NCBI GenBank assembly: GCA_015501075.1
Contig: JADNYJ010000390.1
Span: 1-30,397 of the forward strand
Reading direction: 5' to 3'
DNA from: Gymnopilus junonius
Taxonomy: Eukaryota > Basidiomycota > Agaricomycetes > Agaricales > Galerinaceae
DNA: 30,397 nt
The translations under genes were made by a program, and so were the position numbers. Position 1 is the stretch's first letter. Each line of letters opens with the position of its first letter. Positions 1-11,018 of the stretch are shown in pieces. The notes beneath the pieces were generated by a model. The model saw only the letters and a program-made list of their open reading frames with translations. It had not been told where the DNA came from and did not search any database.

Positions 1-705
1 AGCGGGTTTGTGCGGGTGTCTTCCACTCACGTCTGCTAGCGCTTCTGTCAGGTGTCCGGTGCATTATCCAGGAAAGTCAAGAAGCAATCAACAAGTTCGC
101 TTCGAGATCCCCTCCCCTTCTTACACACATGGTACGGTTTCATTTATTCACATTTACTCTACTCCTCCCTACTTTTTTCGAGCAATTTTCGACAGTCCAT
201 GATTCAGGAATTGTCACTTATTTCCCTTTAATTTTACTTCTAAAAATCAGTTAACTTGGACTTGATATCGGGTTTTCTCAATTTATATCTGTCTACAGCT
301 TACCCGTTATCGAAGATAATAAACTTCAGTTGGCTCCGGTTTTTCTTAACAGAGTACCAGGCAACGCGATACAATCAGGAACCCGAAGAAGAAGACGGAG
401 TATTTTAGAACCTCGCCTGAATCATGCCTTCGCTGCACGCTTTACTGGCTTCGAAGTTCAGATTCCTTTATTTAAAACAGCAAGGGGGAGGATCCCCTCC
501 AACCATCTATTGTATGCCCTCGCACTTTTACACTCCAGTCCAAATTCCCAGTTCTCCTCACATTGAGCTTTACGTGCATCACCATCCCATTCCGAATCCG
601 AATCCGACTCCCGCCATGACAATGATGAACCTCGAAGAATTTAAATTCACCCCCGAAAACCCTTCCTATCCTACTTCGCTACCCTCCAACACCACAATCA
701 TACAG
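1..705 (+). other. Unresolved 5' region, possible short exons
   Basis: I cannot resolve a gene model here. Bases 3-131 are open in one frame that reads like coding sequence (it includes LLALLSGVRCIIQESQEAI) and end at a possible GTACGG donor at 132. A plausible acceptor lies at 351-352, followed by a frame open to about 475. A second frame is open from 424 through 840. Any of these could be upstream exons of the HNH gene that follows, or the 3' end of a gene to the left of the window. No recognisable domain is present. Confidence is low because splice signals alone decide between the models. Confidence 0.25.
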
Positions 706-1397
706 ATCCCTGTCGTTCAAACAAGGCATCGACATGCGGGACGAAATAGACGGCAAGCAGTGCTGCATTGTCTGCGGTACCACACTCAGTTTGCGCCATG
801 CACACATTCTCCCACCCGAAGATGTAGCAGGACATTTCATAGTGCGTTTTTATCTCTTCTCTTCTCTTCTCTCCTTTTTTTATGCGTAACTAAAACATTC
901 ACACAAATGCTTGATTTCATTATGCTAACGAGTATTATATAGTGGCTGAAACTCAAAGAAACCCAAGAAATTCCACAATGGGTGCAAGGCGTCGAGGAAG
1001 AACCCAGGAATGGGTTATCCCTCTGTGCAACTCACCACGTCGCTTTCGATAACTACCAATTCTACATCCGATACGTTCCTTCACCAGTACGTACTGTCCC
1101 TCAAACACTTTAAATAAAGTATCTTTGATTACATTTCTAACCCAGTCTTTTTCATAGCTCGACAGATTCATCCTTATCAACATATCCACACACCCCGACC
1201 TCTCCCAATTCCACGGAAAAGCCATATTCCTCAACCCAGCACACCGCATCGTGCCCTTCCCCCAGCTGCTGTACATACACGAATACAGTGCGCGCGCTCA
1301 GTACGCGAGCTTGGACAGTCCTGCGATATCTAACACGGTCGTTTATCCGAATTGGTTGCGGTTCTCCGGGGGGGCGTTTGCTCGCGTGGTACGTTAA
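706..1397 (+). CDS. HNH-nuclease-type protein (5' end unresolved)
   Basis: Three exons read cleanly as join(706..841, 943..1086, 1158..1397); both introns start GT, end AG and fall between codons. The first exon carries a CCIVCG cysteine pair followed by LRHAHILP. The second carries NGLSLCATHHVAFD. Together, C-x2-C, His, Asn and HH form the signature of HNH endonuclease-like domains, in which the histidine and asparagine hold a metal near the scissile phosphate. The last exon continues with a tail rich in aromatic and proline residues and ends with TAA at 1395-1397. Many basidiomycete genomes carry expanded families of such predicted HNH proteins of unknown target; DNA cleavage is inferred from the motif only. 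The start is not fixed: the frame is closed by a stop at 626, so either an in-frame ATG at 734 is used or an upstream exon joins at the acceptor ending at 705. Confidence 0.68.
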
Positions 1398-1805
1398 ATT
1401 TGAAGGTGGGGCTTTGCGTATTGAAGATGAAGATGAAGACTGAGAACCGTCCTGACTCAGAGATTTGCGTCTTTGACATATCGGTGTGAATGCAATGGCT
1501 GGTATACTTTACATGGACTTGACGACAGTTTCAATTCAGCAAAATAAAAAATAGTATAGAGTCAACAGGTAGCATAGGAAGAAAATATCTAAATGTAAAC
1601 CAGTCTAAGCAAAGAAATGTTCGACATACAAGTAATGGAAAAAATTATCGAGGTTGTCAATACAAGGTCCATTACAATTTATGAATGCAGGAGCTGTGCT
1701 GCAAAAAGCAACACAAAAAGCACAAAAAATGGTCGTAAATACAATTAGGAAAAATGAACACTTGACGAGAGTTATAATGAAAACAAAGCGAAAGAAAAGA
1801 AGTAT
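1398..1805. other. Intergenic stretch between convergent genes
   Basis: This A+T-rich stretch separates the stop of the HNH-type gene from the stop of the minus-strand gene that follows. The genes converge here, so it should contain two 3' untranslated regions. I see no convincing exon, repeat or RNA gene in it. Confidence 0.5.
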
Positions 1806-3798
1806 CTACCGAGAGGAGCAGAAATGTATACACTCTACCAATTTTTTTCTTCCAAATATAGCCAGAAACTCGGCATACGTGAGGGGTCTCCCTGAGAACC
1901 ACTCACGCGGTATGCAAGGCTTTGGGATTGCTGACCAAAGCGGATCAGGATCACTTTCCTCCGCATCCGCAGAATCTTTTCCTCCCTGCTCAGAGCACTG
2001 TTTTTTCTGATCCTCAAGATCTTTCTTCACTCCCTTCTCATAACCACTATCACCGTCTTGGTTTGGGTTCTCCTGTGTCGATGGGTTGGTAAACAGGACT
2101 TGGGCCACAACATGCGGCGACAATTTCGCTTTCTTTGCCGAATCTTCCTCGAACGGGAAAACGATCAGCTGGGGCCAACCATCGTTTAATTCACCGGAGG
2201 TGCTGGAAGAAATGGGCGATCCGGATAGAGGATCCGTCGTAGAAGACGAGGATGAGGGCGATGGCGATAGTCCCATGATGGAAGGCGGAAATGTCGCCAT
2301 AGATGGATCATGGTGGAATTGATTTTGCTGGCCGGAGATAGGGCCGCTGGCGTCGCGTTTCCTCTTGCGTGCTGCGGAACTCCTCTGCGCAGGATATTGA
2401 AGAGGTTCGTACTCTTCCTCAGAACTGGCACACAGTTTCAGTCTCCTTTCCGAGAGGTGGAACACCATTTCACTTACCTTCCACCGTGATGTCCAGCGAG
2501 AAATTGATTTCGCTCGACAACTTCTTGCTGTGAGCTGGTTTGCTGACCAGTTGCAAGCAACCGGTGGCATTTCAATATCTGGTGTTCTATCTCTCCTTGA
2601 CGGAGATCAGAACGGTAGTGTGTACGGCTTAGATCTTCCTGTTTCCCTTTGCCGAGTGACTGTCCTGAAGGGCAATGGTGGCCCTGGTGTGAGGACCCTG
2701 GGGTCACCGTCGTCGGCTGGCTTTTCGTCGGCGCGGCTTGTTGAATCTGATTTGAATTTCCGCAAGCATTAAATTCCGGAAGTGGAATGTGGATAAACGG
2801 AACCGGCACTGGACGTGTGCCTTCAGAAGGGGGAAGAGATGGCAGCTGGGGATACGGATTTCCTTGCGTGCGGCGGGGTCGGTGAAGACGGCTTGTCTTG
2901 CTCGGACGAGTTGGTCCGCGTGCTTGACGGTTTGGTGGGTGTTCAATGGCACCCTGCTGAGACGCGTCCTTGGTGAAAACGACAGCATATTCTGTTAGAC
3001 AAAATGTATGTAATGAAACTGCTTAGAATATTTATTATATCGAGAAGCATGGAAAGGATTTACCCTCTGGATGACCGTATCCACTAGCATTCGGCCTGGC
3101 TCTTGTATCTTGAACAATCGGGTTTGCATTGGAGGCTGGTGGTCGAGGAACCCTGTCAACGTCAGAAATCGAGGCCATGGAGTAGGAAGGCGGTTGAAAG
3201 GGCTGCGAAGTGCCGGAAGAAGAGGCCGTATATTCCGTTGGAGAAATGGTGCCTAGCAAAACAGCTCAGAGACTTCATTAGGCTGAAAAAACGTAAAATA
3301 AATCACCTTGCGCGTGTCCATTCCCAGTGTGAGGAAGCTCGATTCTTGGACATGGAAGCAGATCATGAACATCAGAAGGGGCAGACAAGGTCATAAAATG
3401 GGAGGGAGGCAATGACGGCTGCGAAAAGCCAGAGGAATCTACGTCCATTGCGTGGCCCATAGACTTAGAAAGGCAAAAGGGCAACGGCGAACCTGCCTGG
3501 GCCTGGACCATGAATACAGGTCCCATAGCTTGCGCGAAGCCTGCTTGCGAAGGCGCCGCAGAGGAAAACACTGGAGCAGGAGTGTTTATCCTCTCTAGGT
3601 GGACAGTGGAGAAGGTATCTGACCAAACCGCGATTAGGAAATCTGTGCAGAACGCGAGAGAAAGAGCTGACCTTGTGGAATATTGTACCCAGGTTGCTGT
3701 TGGGAACAGTTGTTCTGAGTGTTCGGGATGTAGTTGTAGTTATAGTTGTAATTGTAGTTGATGAAGCTCTCGTTTTCAGAAGGAGGATCCCTGGACAT
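1806..3798 (-). CDS. Five-exon low-complexity protein, function unknown
   Basis: The model complement(join(1806..2424, 2478..2991, 3064..3252, 3307..3594, 3672..3798)) gives 578 residues with every junction in phase and all four introns GT...AG (53-77 nt). The ATG at 3798-3796 begins MSRDPPSENESF, followed at once by an alternating Asn-Tyr tract. The rest is rich in Pro, Ser and Gln, with a basic patch RSSAARKRKRD in the last exon that could act as a nuclear localisation signal. It is followed by Ser-rich and acidic stretches. I recognise no catalytic or DNA-binding domain. The composition suggests a largely disordered nuclear or regulatory protein, which is inference only. The 3' end could contain a further unrecognised intron, because the last 20 residues look less protein-like. 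Neighbours give no functional clue. Confidence 0.72.
3724..3762 (-). repeat. Short hexamer repeat coding Tyr-Asn tract
   Basis: Imperfect repeats of TAC/TAT alternating with AAC/AAT lie within the first exon of the five-exon gene and encode an alternating Asn-Tyr run near residues 14-24. The third-base variation (TAC and TAT, AAC and AAT) indicates that it is not a fresh microsatellite slippage product. Confidence 0.6.
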
Positions 3799-4975
3799 GA
3801 TTAATGGCGTAGGGTATGTGATTGCGGGCGACGAGGGGTATGAGGGCTAACGCTGAAAGCTGAATGGTAGATGATGGGGAGAAAAAAGAGCGAAGTGGGT
3901 GGACGCCTACTTCGTACAACAATGAACCAATTCAGGCACTCCTTCGGGTTCTTGCGAAAATAAGAGGCATGGTCCAACTGGCCACTGCACCCGGGTCCCC
4001 CGTTCTATAGCGTGCCCTTTCCTCCGATTTCCGAAAAGCTAGACAAGAATGTGCCCTAGAACGCGTAGAAGATACAGTAGATCAGGACCCCAAATACTTT
4101 CACCAGCATCCGGCGCCGTTTGTTTGTTCCCGAATTGGCTTCATTGGAATAACTGGTTTACATTTTACAAGATGCCTTTTCTGATTATTTCCCAATGCAC
4201 CGCCTTCGAGTTGACTCCCGTTAGGCATTTTTCTTTCTTTTTTTAAGTTCGTTGAATCACGGCAGGCCATGCCGCGAGTCCATGACTCCTCACAAACATG
4301 GTCTAGAGAGAAATGACATGAGAATCGGAATTGATAAATGAATCGATATCGCCTACTGTATTCCATGCTTCTCAGTTTACCACTAGTGGCTATTATTTGC
4401 CGAGTCCCTTCTTTTTTTTTGAACGAAAAAAGGACCCTTGCGACCTGCCAGTGTCAACGTGGATTGTAGGGTTTCTAATTTTAGGCCTGCGCGTGGCGTC
4501 CATCGTGATCACTTTCGGAAATCATATTCGGGAGCCTCAGTACAATAGCGATAGAGGTGTGCTGAAGGTCGCCTCTTTATCAGACTAATAGAGGTGACAA
4601 AAAAGCGAATACCTGACGACTTAGAGCACTTAAACTCCTGTTGAACTCGAGGGACGGACCCTTGCAGTAGCACGTCAGGTTTCGACCATCAAAGGCAAAC
4701 AAGGATAAATCTCATATCCCCTTCCGTCATATTTGCGCTCAGGGAAGATCCGAAGCATGACTGCGACGTTCTGGATGAGGCAGAAGGGTTAAAGGTTAGA
4801 TGGAAAGTGAACGATGTGCAGTCAGAATATGTGTGTGGTTCTGGAGATCCGAAGAGGTTGAAATTTTCGCAAAGTGAATTCAAAAACATAAAATGGCTCG
4901 ATACTATTCTATAATTTGTACGGGCACTCAATAATTTGTACATTGTCTGTATGTATGTTTATTGCAACATACTTA
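3799..4975. other. Intergenic region, no convincing gene
   Basis: About 1.2 kb lies between the start of the five-exon gene and the end of the hydrophobic hypothetical gene. Its right part should hold that gene's 3' untranslated region and its left part the promoter of the five-exon gene. The short open frames in it (for example minus-strand 4366-4100 and 4943-4689) show no domain, no splice-consistent extension and no protein-like composition, so I leave them unannotated. Confidence 0.45.
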
Positions 4976-5893
4976 TCACCAAGGCCCATATACTAGATAC
5001 AAAATTGTCACTTGTATGGTTTGTGCGAGAACTTGTTGAGCAATTCGACAGGAAAGTGAGACAATGAACCCAGTGCCAAGAATTTGCAACCATGTTGAGA
5101 TAGCAGCGACTGGCGTTGATCCCCCATCCTGTTGTCCTGGAACCCAGATGAACAATAGCCCAATGAATTTAAATGAGTGTCGCGCTCCGACATCGCTCCT
5201 CCAATGCGTCATATTCACGGGCAGCAGGAAGAGAACAATGCCAACCTTCAGGCCGACTCCGAAGGAAGGTGGGTCGAGAAAGTGGGGAGAGTGTAGAGAT
5301 GAAAGCAACTGGTAGATATTGCGGATGACATAAGGGGTCGACTTGGAATGAAATTTTCGAGGGTAAAACAATCCAGAGTCAGATCTAAGGCAATTGGGTA
5401 GTAGTTGGAGGGTGTTTCCCTGAAATTGCCACTGCTGTCAACGTCGACCACAACAGTTTCAAGCCCAGGCCGCATCCGGAAAGTCATGGAGCCAAAGCTC
5501 CCAATCAGCTTAACAAAGGCACACCGTCGGGCCATCACGTCCTCGAAAGGTTTCGCACCAAAAGCGTTGTTCCAACTAAAAAAGGGCCTTGAATCGTTCT
5601 TGACCGCCCGTTTCAGCCTAAAATCTGAGCTTTGCAAAAGGAGGGATTGGAGTCGAAAATGGCGATGAGAGGAAGAGCAAGTACTCAGGCCATCGTGAAG
5701 AAAGTTTCCTAGATTCAAGTCAACGAAAAGGTTTAGAGAAAGGGAAATGCTACCAGTACATACCTTCGCTTCCTGCTTCAACTCCTCCATGTGTGCGTCA
5801 CGCATGTCTCAGGTCCGACAGAACCCATAGTTGCATTTGTGAATGCAAATAGGTAAACTGCGGTTGGAGAAACCACAGGTGAAGGCGATACAT
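4976..5893 (-). CDS. Hypothetical hydrophobic protein, model uncertain
   Basis: Two long minus-strand frames overlap and look like parts of one gene. The upstream part (about 5755-5440) includes FEDVMARRCAFVKLIGSFGS and RPGLETVVVDVDS. The downstream part (about 5425-4976) has several hydrophobic segments, such as GLKVGIVLFLLPV, FKFIGLLFIWVP and LGTGFIVSL, compatible with two or three membrane spans, and stops with TGA at 4976-4978. A GTATGT...TAG intron sits at about 5763-5714. A second intron, or a frameshift, must join the two frames near 5425-5460. The 5' end is unclear: an ATG at 5805 gives the wrong phase across the first intron. The frame that does fit reaches back to an ATG at 5893 but contains a TGA near 5800. 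It could therefore be a gene with an unseen exon or a pseudogene. I do not recognise the family. Confidence 0.4.
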
Positions 5894-6309
5894 GGCCTAT
5901 GAAGATGCAGTCATATTTTGGGTATTTCTAGTCAAGCTTGAAGGGAGATGGCTTGGAGACAAGAGTTAGAGGAGAGCATCGAGGACTTCGAGAGGCTCCG
6001 GGCTTGAGAAAGTCGCCATTTGAACTAATTGAGCTGGGTCTAGATGAAGGCAATCAGCAGTGTAAGAGGAATAATAAAGAATGTTATAGTTTCATTGACA
6101 GATGGCTATGAAGGAGTCGAGTTGGAGAGCGTCATGGGGCACTGCTGAGGAGAATGAGAAATATGTTACGTAAGAACAAAAAATGACAGAAACAGCTAAA
6201 AATGGTCACCAATCTTTCAAAGCAACTTCGAAGTTTAAACCTCTCTTAGATAACGATTGCGACTATTGATTGCAACATACACCTAGTCTACTATCGTGCT
6301 TGAGAGGCG
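5894..6309. other. Intergenic region with a possible short exon
   Basis: No gene is clear. A minus-strand ATG at 6019 opens a short reading frame beginning MATFSSPEPLEVLDALL, which looks like a typical first exon but runs into TAA without an obvious donor. It may belong to the hydrophobic hypothetical gene downstream. The remainder is A+T-rich and probably includes the 3' end of F-box gene 1. Confidence 0.3.
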
Positions 6310-7675
6310 TCATGTTCCAGCGTATGTTATAATACCTCTCTGTCTTAAATCCTTCAGTCCTTCATGACTGTCCCAGACACTGCACAGCATTGGTACATCC
6401 ATGGCTTTGATTCTTCTTCCATTGTCATATCCATCGTGTTTAATTTGAACATCGACGCTCTTGAGATAACCTGACATTCTTCCGTCGCCCATAACTTCGA
6501 CGAACTCCGCCCAAGGAAGTAATGGGAAAGCGAGAGCGAGGTTTTGCGTATATACAACCCGAAAGGTAATGTCAACCTGTAATCTGGGCCGTGGGCTATG
6601 ATATTCTCTGAATGGCAAAGAATCTAGAGTCAGCGTCAAATTAGATATATCGTTGTTACCATCTGTTGTACTGGATCCATATCTATGTCCTTCGATGGTT
6701 ACTTTCATTGTCAAATGACGCAACTGCAGAAGATTAGAGAGCTTGGGAAATTCTGATGGTGGAGAGATGTCGCTATAGCCTGCAGAAAATAGTAATTTTA
6801 GCAACAATATCTCAAGTCAGATGCTTCAAGTATGGAGACGCACCTAATTTATTCGTTTCAAGATACAAATTCTCGAGGGTACTCGGACACAAGGATAACA
6901 GCTCATTGATTTCGTTTTCCTTAAAGAAAGGGTTAGATAGTCGCAGGCTGCTAAGATGCGTGATATCGAATGGAGAGAAAGGTGAAGAAAAACAGGTCGT
7001 GGTACTGGAAGTCAATACGGCCTTCTGTCCAATATCCAGGGAGTCGAGTTCTACTTTGTTAATTGAAGGTTGATTTGTTATATCCGGGTCCCACTTGAGG
7101 CTATGCGCACGAAGAGAGCGTAGTTTACGGCAAGCAGAAAAAGCGCCAATGGGAAAATCTTTGAATATTGAGAGGTCGAGCTCTTCAACGTTGGGTACCA
7201 TATCAAGGAGGAAGCTTTGGATGCGTTCTTCGAACCAGCTCCATGGATGATCATACAAGGAAGGTGGGCAAGCCACTTTCTGTAAATTCTTCAATTGTGG
7301 CAGGATTCCATAGAGAGAAAATCCATTGTTTCTAGAGGACAATCGTGGAGGCACAACCAAGTTTCTGGGCGATCTGAAGTAGAGCGTGAGTTCCCGGACA
7401 TAAGATGCGATCATGGGCGAGGTCGTGATAAGGGAACGAAATTTGGAACCAGTCCGAGTTACGTCGTCGATTATGATGAGTTCGATCCTGTCGATGCCGC
7501 TGACAGATTCATAGATGATTTTCACGTGTCGAAAGATTCGCTCCTGCGACGTGGCACGAAGAGCATGGTTTGCAAGAGAACAGGCGGACAAAGACCGTCG
7601 ACCTTCTGAGGAGTCCGCGTCGATGTGGTCAAGGATGAGAGCGAGGAGCTCATTTGCTAGAGTATTTGGAGACAT
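6310..7675 (-). CDS. F-box/leucine-rich-repeat-type protein 1
   Basis: The model complement(join(6310..6779, 6844..7675)) encodes 433 residues, with one 64-nt intron (GTGCGT...CTGCAG) splitting a codon after its first base. Residues 5-50 (LANELLALILDHIDAD, then SLSACSLANHALR and the IFRHVKI region) match the fungal F-box-like pattern, which would bind Skp1 in an SCF ubiquitin ligase. The body has repeated leucine-rich strands such as LRSLRAHSL, ITHLSSLRLSN and LENLYLETN, suggesting a solenoid for substrate binding. The C-terminal domain contains FPLLPWAEF and ends GIITYAGT. The protein is closely related over its whole length to the gene at 13270-14633, with the same intron position and the same exon-1 length. 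Substrates are unknown; such families are greatly expanded in mushrooms. Confidence 0.8.
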
Positions 7676-9419
7676 TCTGGCATTGCCTGGAGGCTGGAAT
7701 AGCAGCGAACAGTGCTGAATGAGTAGAAACGGGGATTTACTATGGATTACTATGCTTACAGTTGAGTAAAATTATCGACCTTGCTTGAAAAAGGTGTTTA
7801 GCAACGATTATTTTTCAATGCAGTTGAAGTGGGAAGTTCAAATTGGGAGGATAAGAACCAAGCGGCTGGGAATAAGTAATATGTCGAATTCGACCCGGTG
7901 TGAGATCCATCGCTGCAGCTAAAAATAGAATGCCCATATCGCGAGCGGAATTATCCTACCGGCTTTCTTCAGTACTATGATCCCTCTGGGTTGTCATCCT
8001 CCTCCTCGTGATACTCCAGGCATTTCTCGCTGTGATGAATATACAATGTTCTATAGTACAGCGCATCTCACTCACGAAGAAATTGTACCCGAAAGGAATA
8101 CATTGAAGTCCAAAGGAGATGGTGACATTGAGACGGCTCTTTTGGCCAAAGACCGATTCAAATTCCTTTGTCGCTGTGCAGTTTCTCTGACATAGAAAAA
8201 GCAGCAATCGTTCGCCTAATCTTCACAGCTCAAATATAGACGATACAACGTACCTGTAAAGACCTGATCACAAGGTACGAAAAAAAACTGCGTCTTACTT
8301 AACTTGGCGGACCGTTGCTTGTCTGAGCTCTTTTCCTTCTCACCCCGCCCTGACCAGATTCTCGCTCGGCCTATAACTGACGCATTTATCGTTCCTATGA
8401 TTATCACGTTCGTTTTTCAATGTTCACCACCTTTACGGATCAAAGCACCGAAAGCACTGATCAGTAAGTCGTCCATTTACTTGTGCGCTTTTGCTGCTTT
8501 TTTCACTTTTCAGGATTTACTGCAGGTGGAAAAGTAAAAATGGAAAACAGCTAATTACTTGATTGAATATGTAAGTGAGAGATATAATGTCCACCTTGTC
8601 GGAACAGGTAGAGGAGACAGGATCCTCAGGCAGGGAAGGCCAAGCGGCATGCCTTTCGGTGGCAGCTTTTTGGGATCCTAGGCTAGAACTCCGAAACTCC
8701 AAAAATAGCGCTTTTTTTGTGCCTTTTTTTCACTTTTTTCGCTTGCACAACCTAAAAAAAGCTAATGGACAAAGTACCGACGCTGAAACGTGAAAATATA
8801 ATCGTCATCATCTACGTCTTTGGCCAATAGCAAAACGTCTGTTAGGCATCTACTAGAGGTCGCTTAGCGGTCGCCGCTACAGTCTTCCCTTCGAATTTCC
8901 ATCTAATGCGAAGTCTTACAAAGTGCCCCATTAGAATATACTGGCCTCACGGGAACCTTTAGCCGGTTTACGTTGTATACGCCTGCCAGTTCTTGTCAGC
9001 GGGACGCGCAGAGTCTAGACAGGAAGTAATTCCGGTTCCATGTTTGCAGCTCGTCGGCATGGAACCTCGAGGATAGGCCGAGTAAGAGAAGCAATCACTA
9101 TAGAGGCTGTGATTGACTCACATTTCCAGGATTTAATAATACAGTCTCTCTCAATGCAGGATTTTATCAGCGACAAGGTTTCCTCTACAACAGCGCAGGA
9201 GTCGGCTATGTTTATGAGAAAGAAATTGTGCGCAGTAGGCGCACGCTGATCCAACGATATAAAAATTTCATAGTTTCGTACAGCCATCCAGCGTACTGGT
9301 CTTCAACAAGACTGCGGAGTGTCCGAAAAGCATTGGCATTGATAGGAATCCCCCAACACTGCGGACTCCGGAAGCCGTTTACAACTGCTCGACAAGGCTT
9401 CATCAAACATAACCAATAA
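7676..9419. other. Divergent intergenic region, no gene seen
   Basis: About 1.7 kb separates the starts of F-box gene 1 (minus) and the peroxygenase (plus), so this interval should hold both promoters. Small open frames at 7956-8207 and 9015-9287 have no splice-consistent partners or recognisable domains. Two loosely similar T-rich tracts, each with a TTTTTTCACTTTT core, lie near 8490-8515 and 8705-8740. I see no RNA gene or transposon end. Confidence 0.45.
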
Positions 9420-9427
9420 TATATAAA
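9420..9427 (+). promoter_or_regulatory. TATA box of the peroxygenase gene
   Basis: TATATAAA lies 60 bp upstream of the ATG at 9488, and a CCAAT motif lies just before it near 9412. Spacing and sequence fit a fungal core promoter. The assignment rests on position relative to a strong gene model. Confidence 0.55.
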
Positions 9428-9487
9428 CCTTCTGATACAGATTTGGACCGACAGGCCTCAAAGTCTTATCCAGCTTCTCCTTCGAAA

Positions 9488-10888
9488 ATGCGTTTGACCA
9501 CTACTTTCTCAGCTTTTCTCGCTCTCTTTAGCCATGCAGCGGCGGCCTTTCCGGCTTATGGCTCGCTCGCAGGTTTGACTCGAGAACAGCTCGATGAAAT
9601 TATCCCTACTCTCGAAATTCGCGAGCCGGCGACGCCTCCTGGTCCATTGAAAGATACTTCGGCCAAGCTCGTCAATGACAAGGCTCATCCTTGGAAACCT
9701 CTTGCGCCAGGCGATATTCGCGGCCCCTGCCCTGGCTTGAATACACTTGCATCTCACGGAGTACGTCTCACTAGCGACTCTTTTTGATATTATGCGGCTG
9801 ACCATTAAATTTCACAGTGGCTCCCCCGAAACGGCATAGCCAGTCCAGCCCAAATTGTTGAAGCCGTTCAAGAAGGTATATTTCCGTGTCTTTTGTTTGA
9901 GGGATATGCGTCGCTCAACTACAGATTTCTGATAGGTTTTAACATGGAGAACAGCCTGGCCTTTTTCGTCACTTATGGTGCTCATCTCGTGGATGGTAAT
10001 CTGCTCACCGACAAGCTAAGCATCGGTGGGAAAACGTCCCTCACTGGCCCCAATCCTCCCGCTCCTGCTATTGTCGGTGGCTTGAACACTCACGCCGTAT
10101 TCGAGGGTAAGAAAAAATTTAAATGCTTCACAGGAGTAGACTAACATATTCTATGCCAGGCGACACAAGTATGACTCGTGGTACGTCTTCCTTCCTACTG
10201 TCTCTCACATCGTCCCAATAACGACTTCTTTAGCTGACTTTTTCTTTGGCGATAACCACGACTTCAATGAAACTCTCTTTGACGAGGTACGTCTTCATTG
10301 AAAGTACGCATACTAGTTCTAACGCAGAATTAGATGGTCAAGTTTACCAACAAGTTCGGAGCTGGTAAATACAACTTGACCGTCGCTGGAGAATTTAGGT
10401 GGCAGCGCATTCAAGACTCGATAGCCACCAACCCTACCATGTCCTTCGTGTCTCCTCGCTACTACACCGCATATGCCGAGTCCGTCTTCCCGCTCAACTT
10501 CTTTATCGACGGACGTCAAACGGACGGCCAATTAGACATGACCGTCGCCCGTGGATTCTTCCAGAATAGCCGCATGCCAGACGACTTTTTCCGTGCTAAT
10601 GGTACAAGATCCACGGAGGGATTCGATGATGTGGTTGCTGCCCATCCTATCCAGCCTGGTAGGAATGTCGACCGCGTCAACAACTATGTCCTGGATCCCA
10701 CTTCGGCAGACTTTAGCGACTCCGGCTTTTGTCTCCTGTACACCAATTTCGTCAACCAGACCGTCCGCAGCCTTTACCCCACCCCTACAGGAGCTTTGCG
10801 CTCAGCTCTGAACAAGAATTTGGACTTTTTCTTCCGGGGCATGGATGGATCGGGCTGCACTCAAATCTTCCCATTCGGAACGGACTAA
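9488..10888 (+). CDS. UPO: Unspecific (aromatic) peroxygenase, secreted
   Basis: The model join(9488..9760, 9818..9875, 9936..10106, 10160..10180, 10234..10286, 10334..10888) encodes 376 residues with all junctions in phase. UPOs are secreted heme-thiolate enzymes that use hydrogen peroxide to insert oxygen into C-H bonds and aromatics. Residues 1-20 are a signal peptide. By comparison with AaeUPO the mature protein would begin at E46 (EPATPPGP). The heme-ligating Cys81 sits in the PCP motif. The EGD metal-site motif is at 167-169 followed by Ser171. The Arg234/Glu241 acid-base pair keeps the seven-residue spacing of the long-type AaeUPO. Cys325 and Cys367 match its C-terminal disulfide. Several N-x-T/S sites (NET, NLT, NGT, NQT) suggest N-glycosylation. 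Exon 4 is only 21 nt. Everything needed for activity appears intact. Flanking genes show no pathway link. Confidence 0.95.
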
Positions 10889-11018
10889 TCGTCAAGTTTC
10901 AGGTATCTCCTTCACATTCTTTTCCTACATATGACTTGGCATACGTCCGAAATACTGTGCTAGCCGTAGTACAATAACTGCTATCAGTTGAATTTTATTG
11001 CGCAACTACTTTTAATAC

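Noticed and set aside
4049..4588. Two consecutive plus-strand open frames
   Set aside because: There is no codon-bias or motif support, and they overlap an equally long minus-strand frame. This is the pattern of random open frames.
8480..8760. Similar T-rich tracts suggesting a direct repeat
   Set aside because: The similarity is limited to poly-T with a CACTTTT core and is too low in complexity to call a repeat or an element end.
9015..9287. Overlapping open frames on both strands upstream of the peroxygenase
   Set aside because: They lie in the promoter region, have no recognisable domain, and neither frame has splice-consistent extensions.
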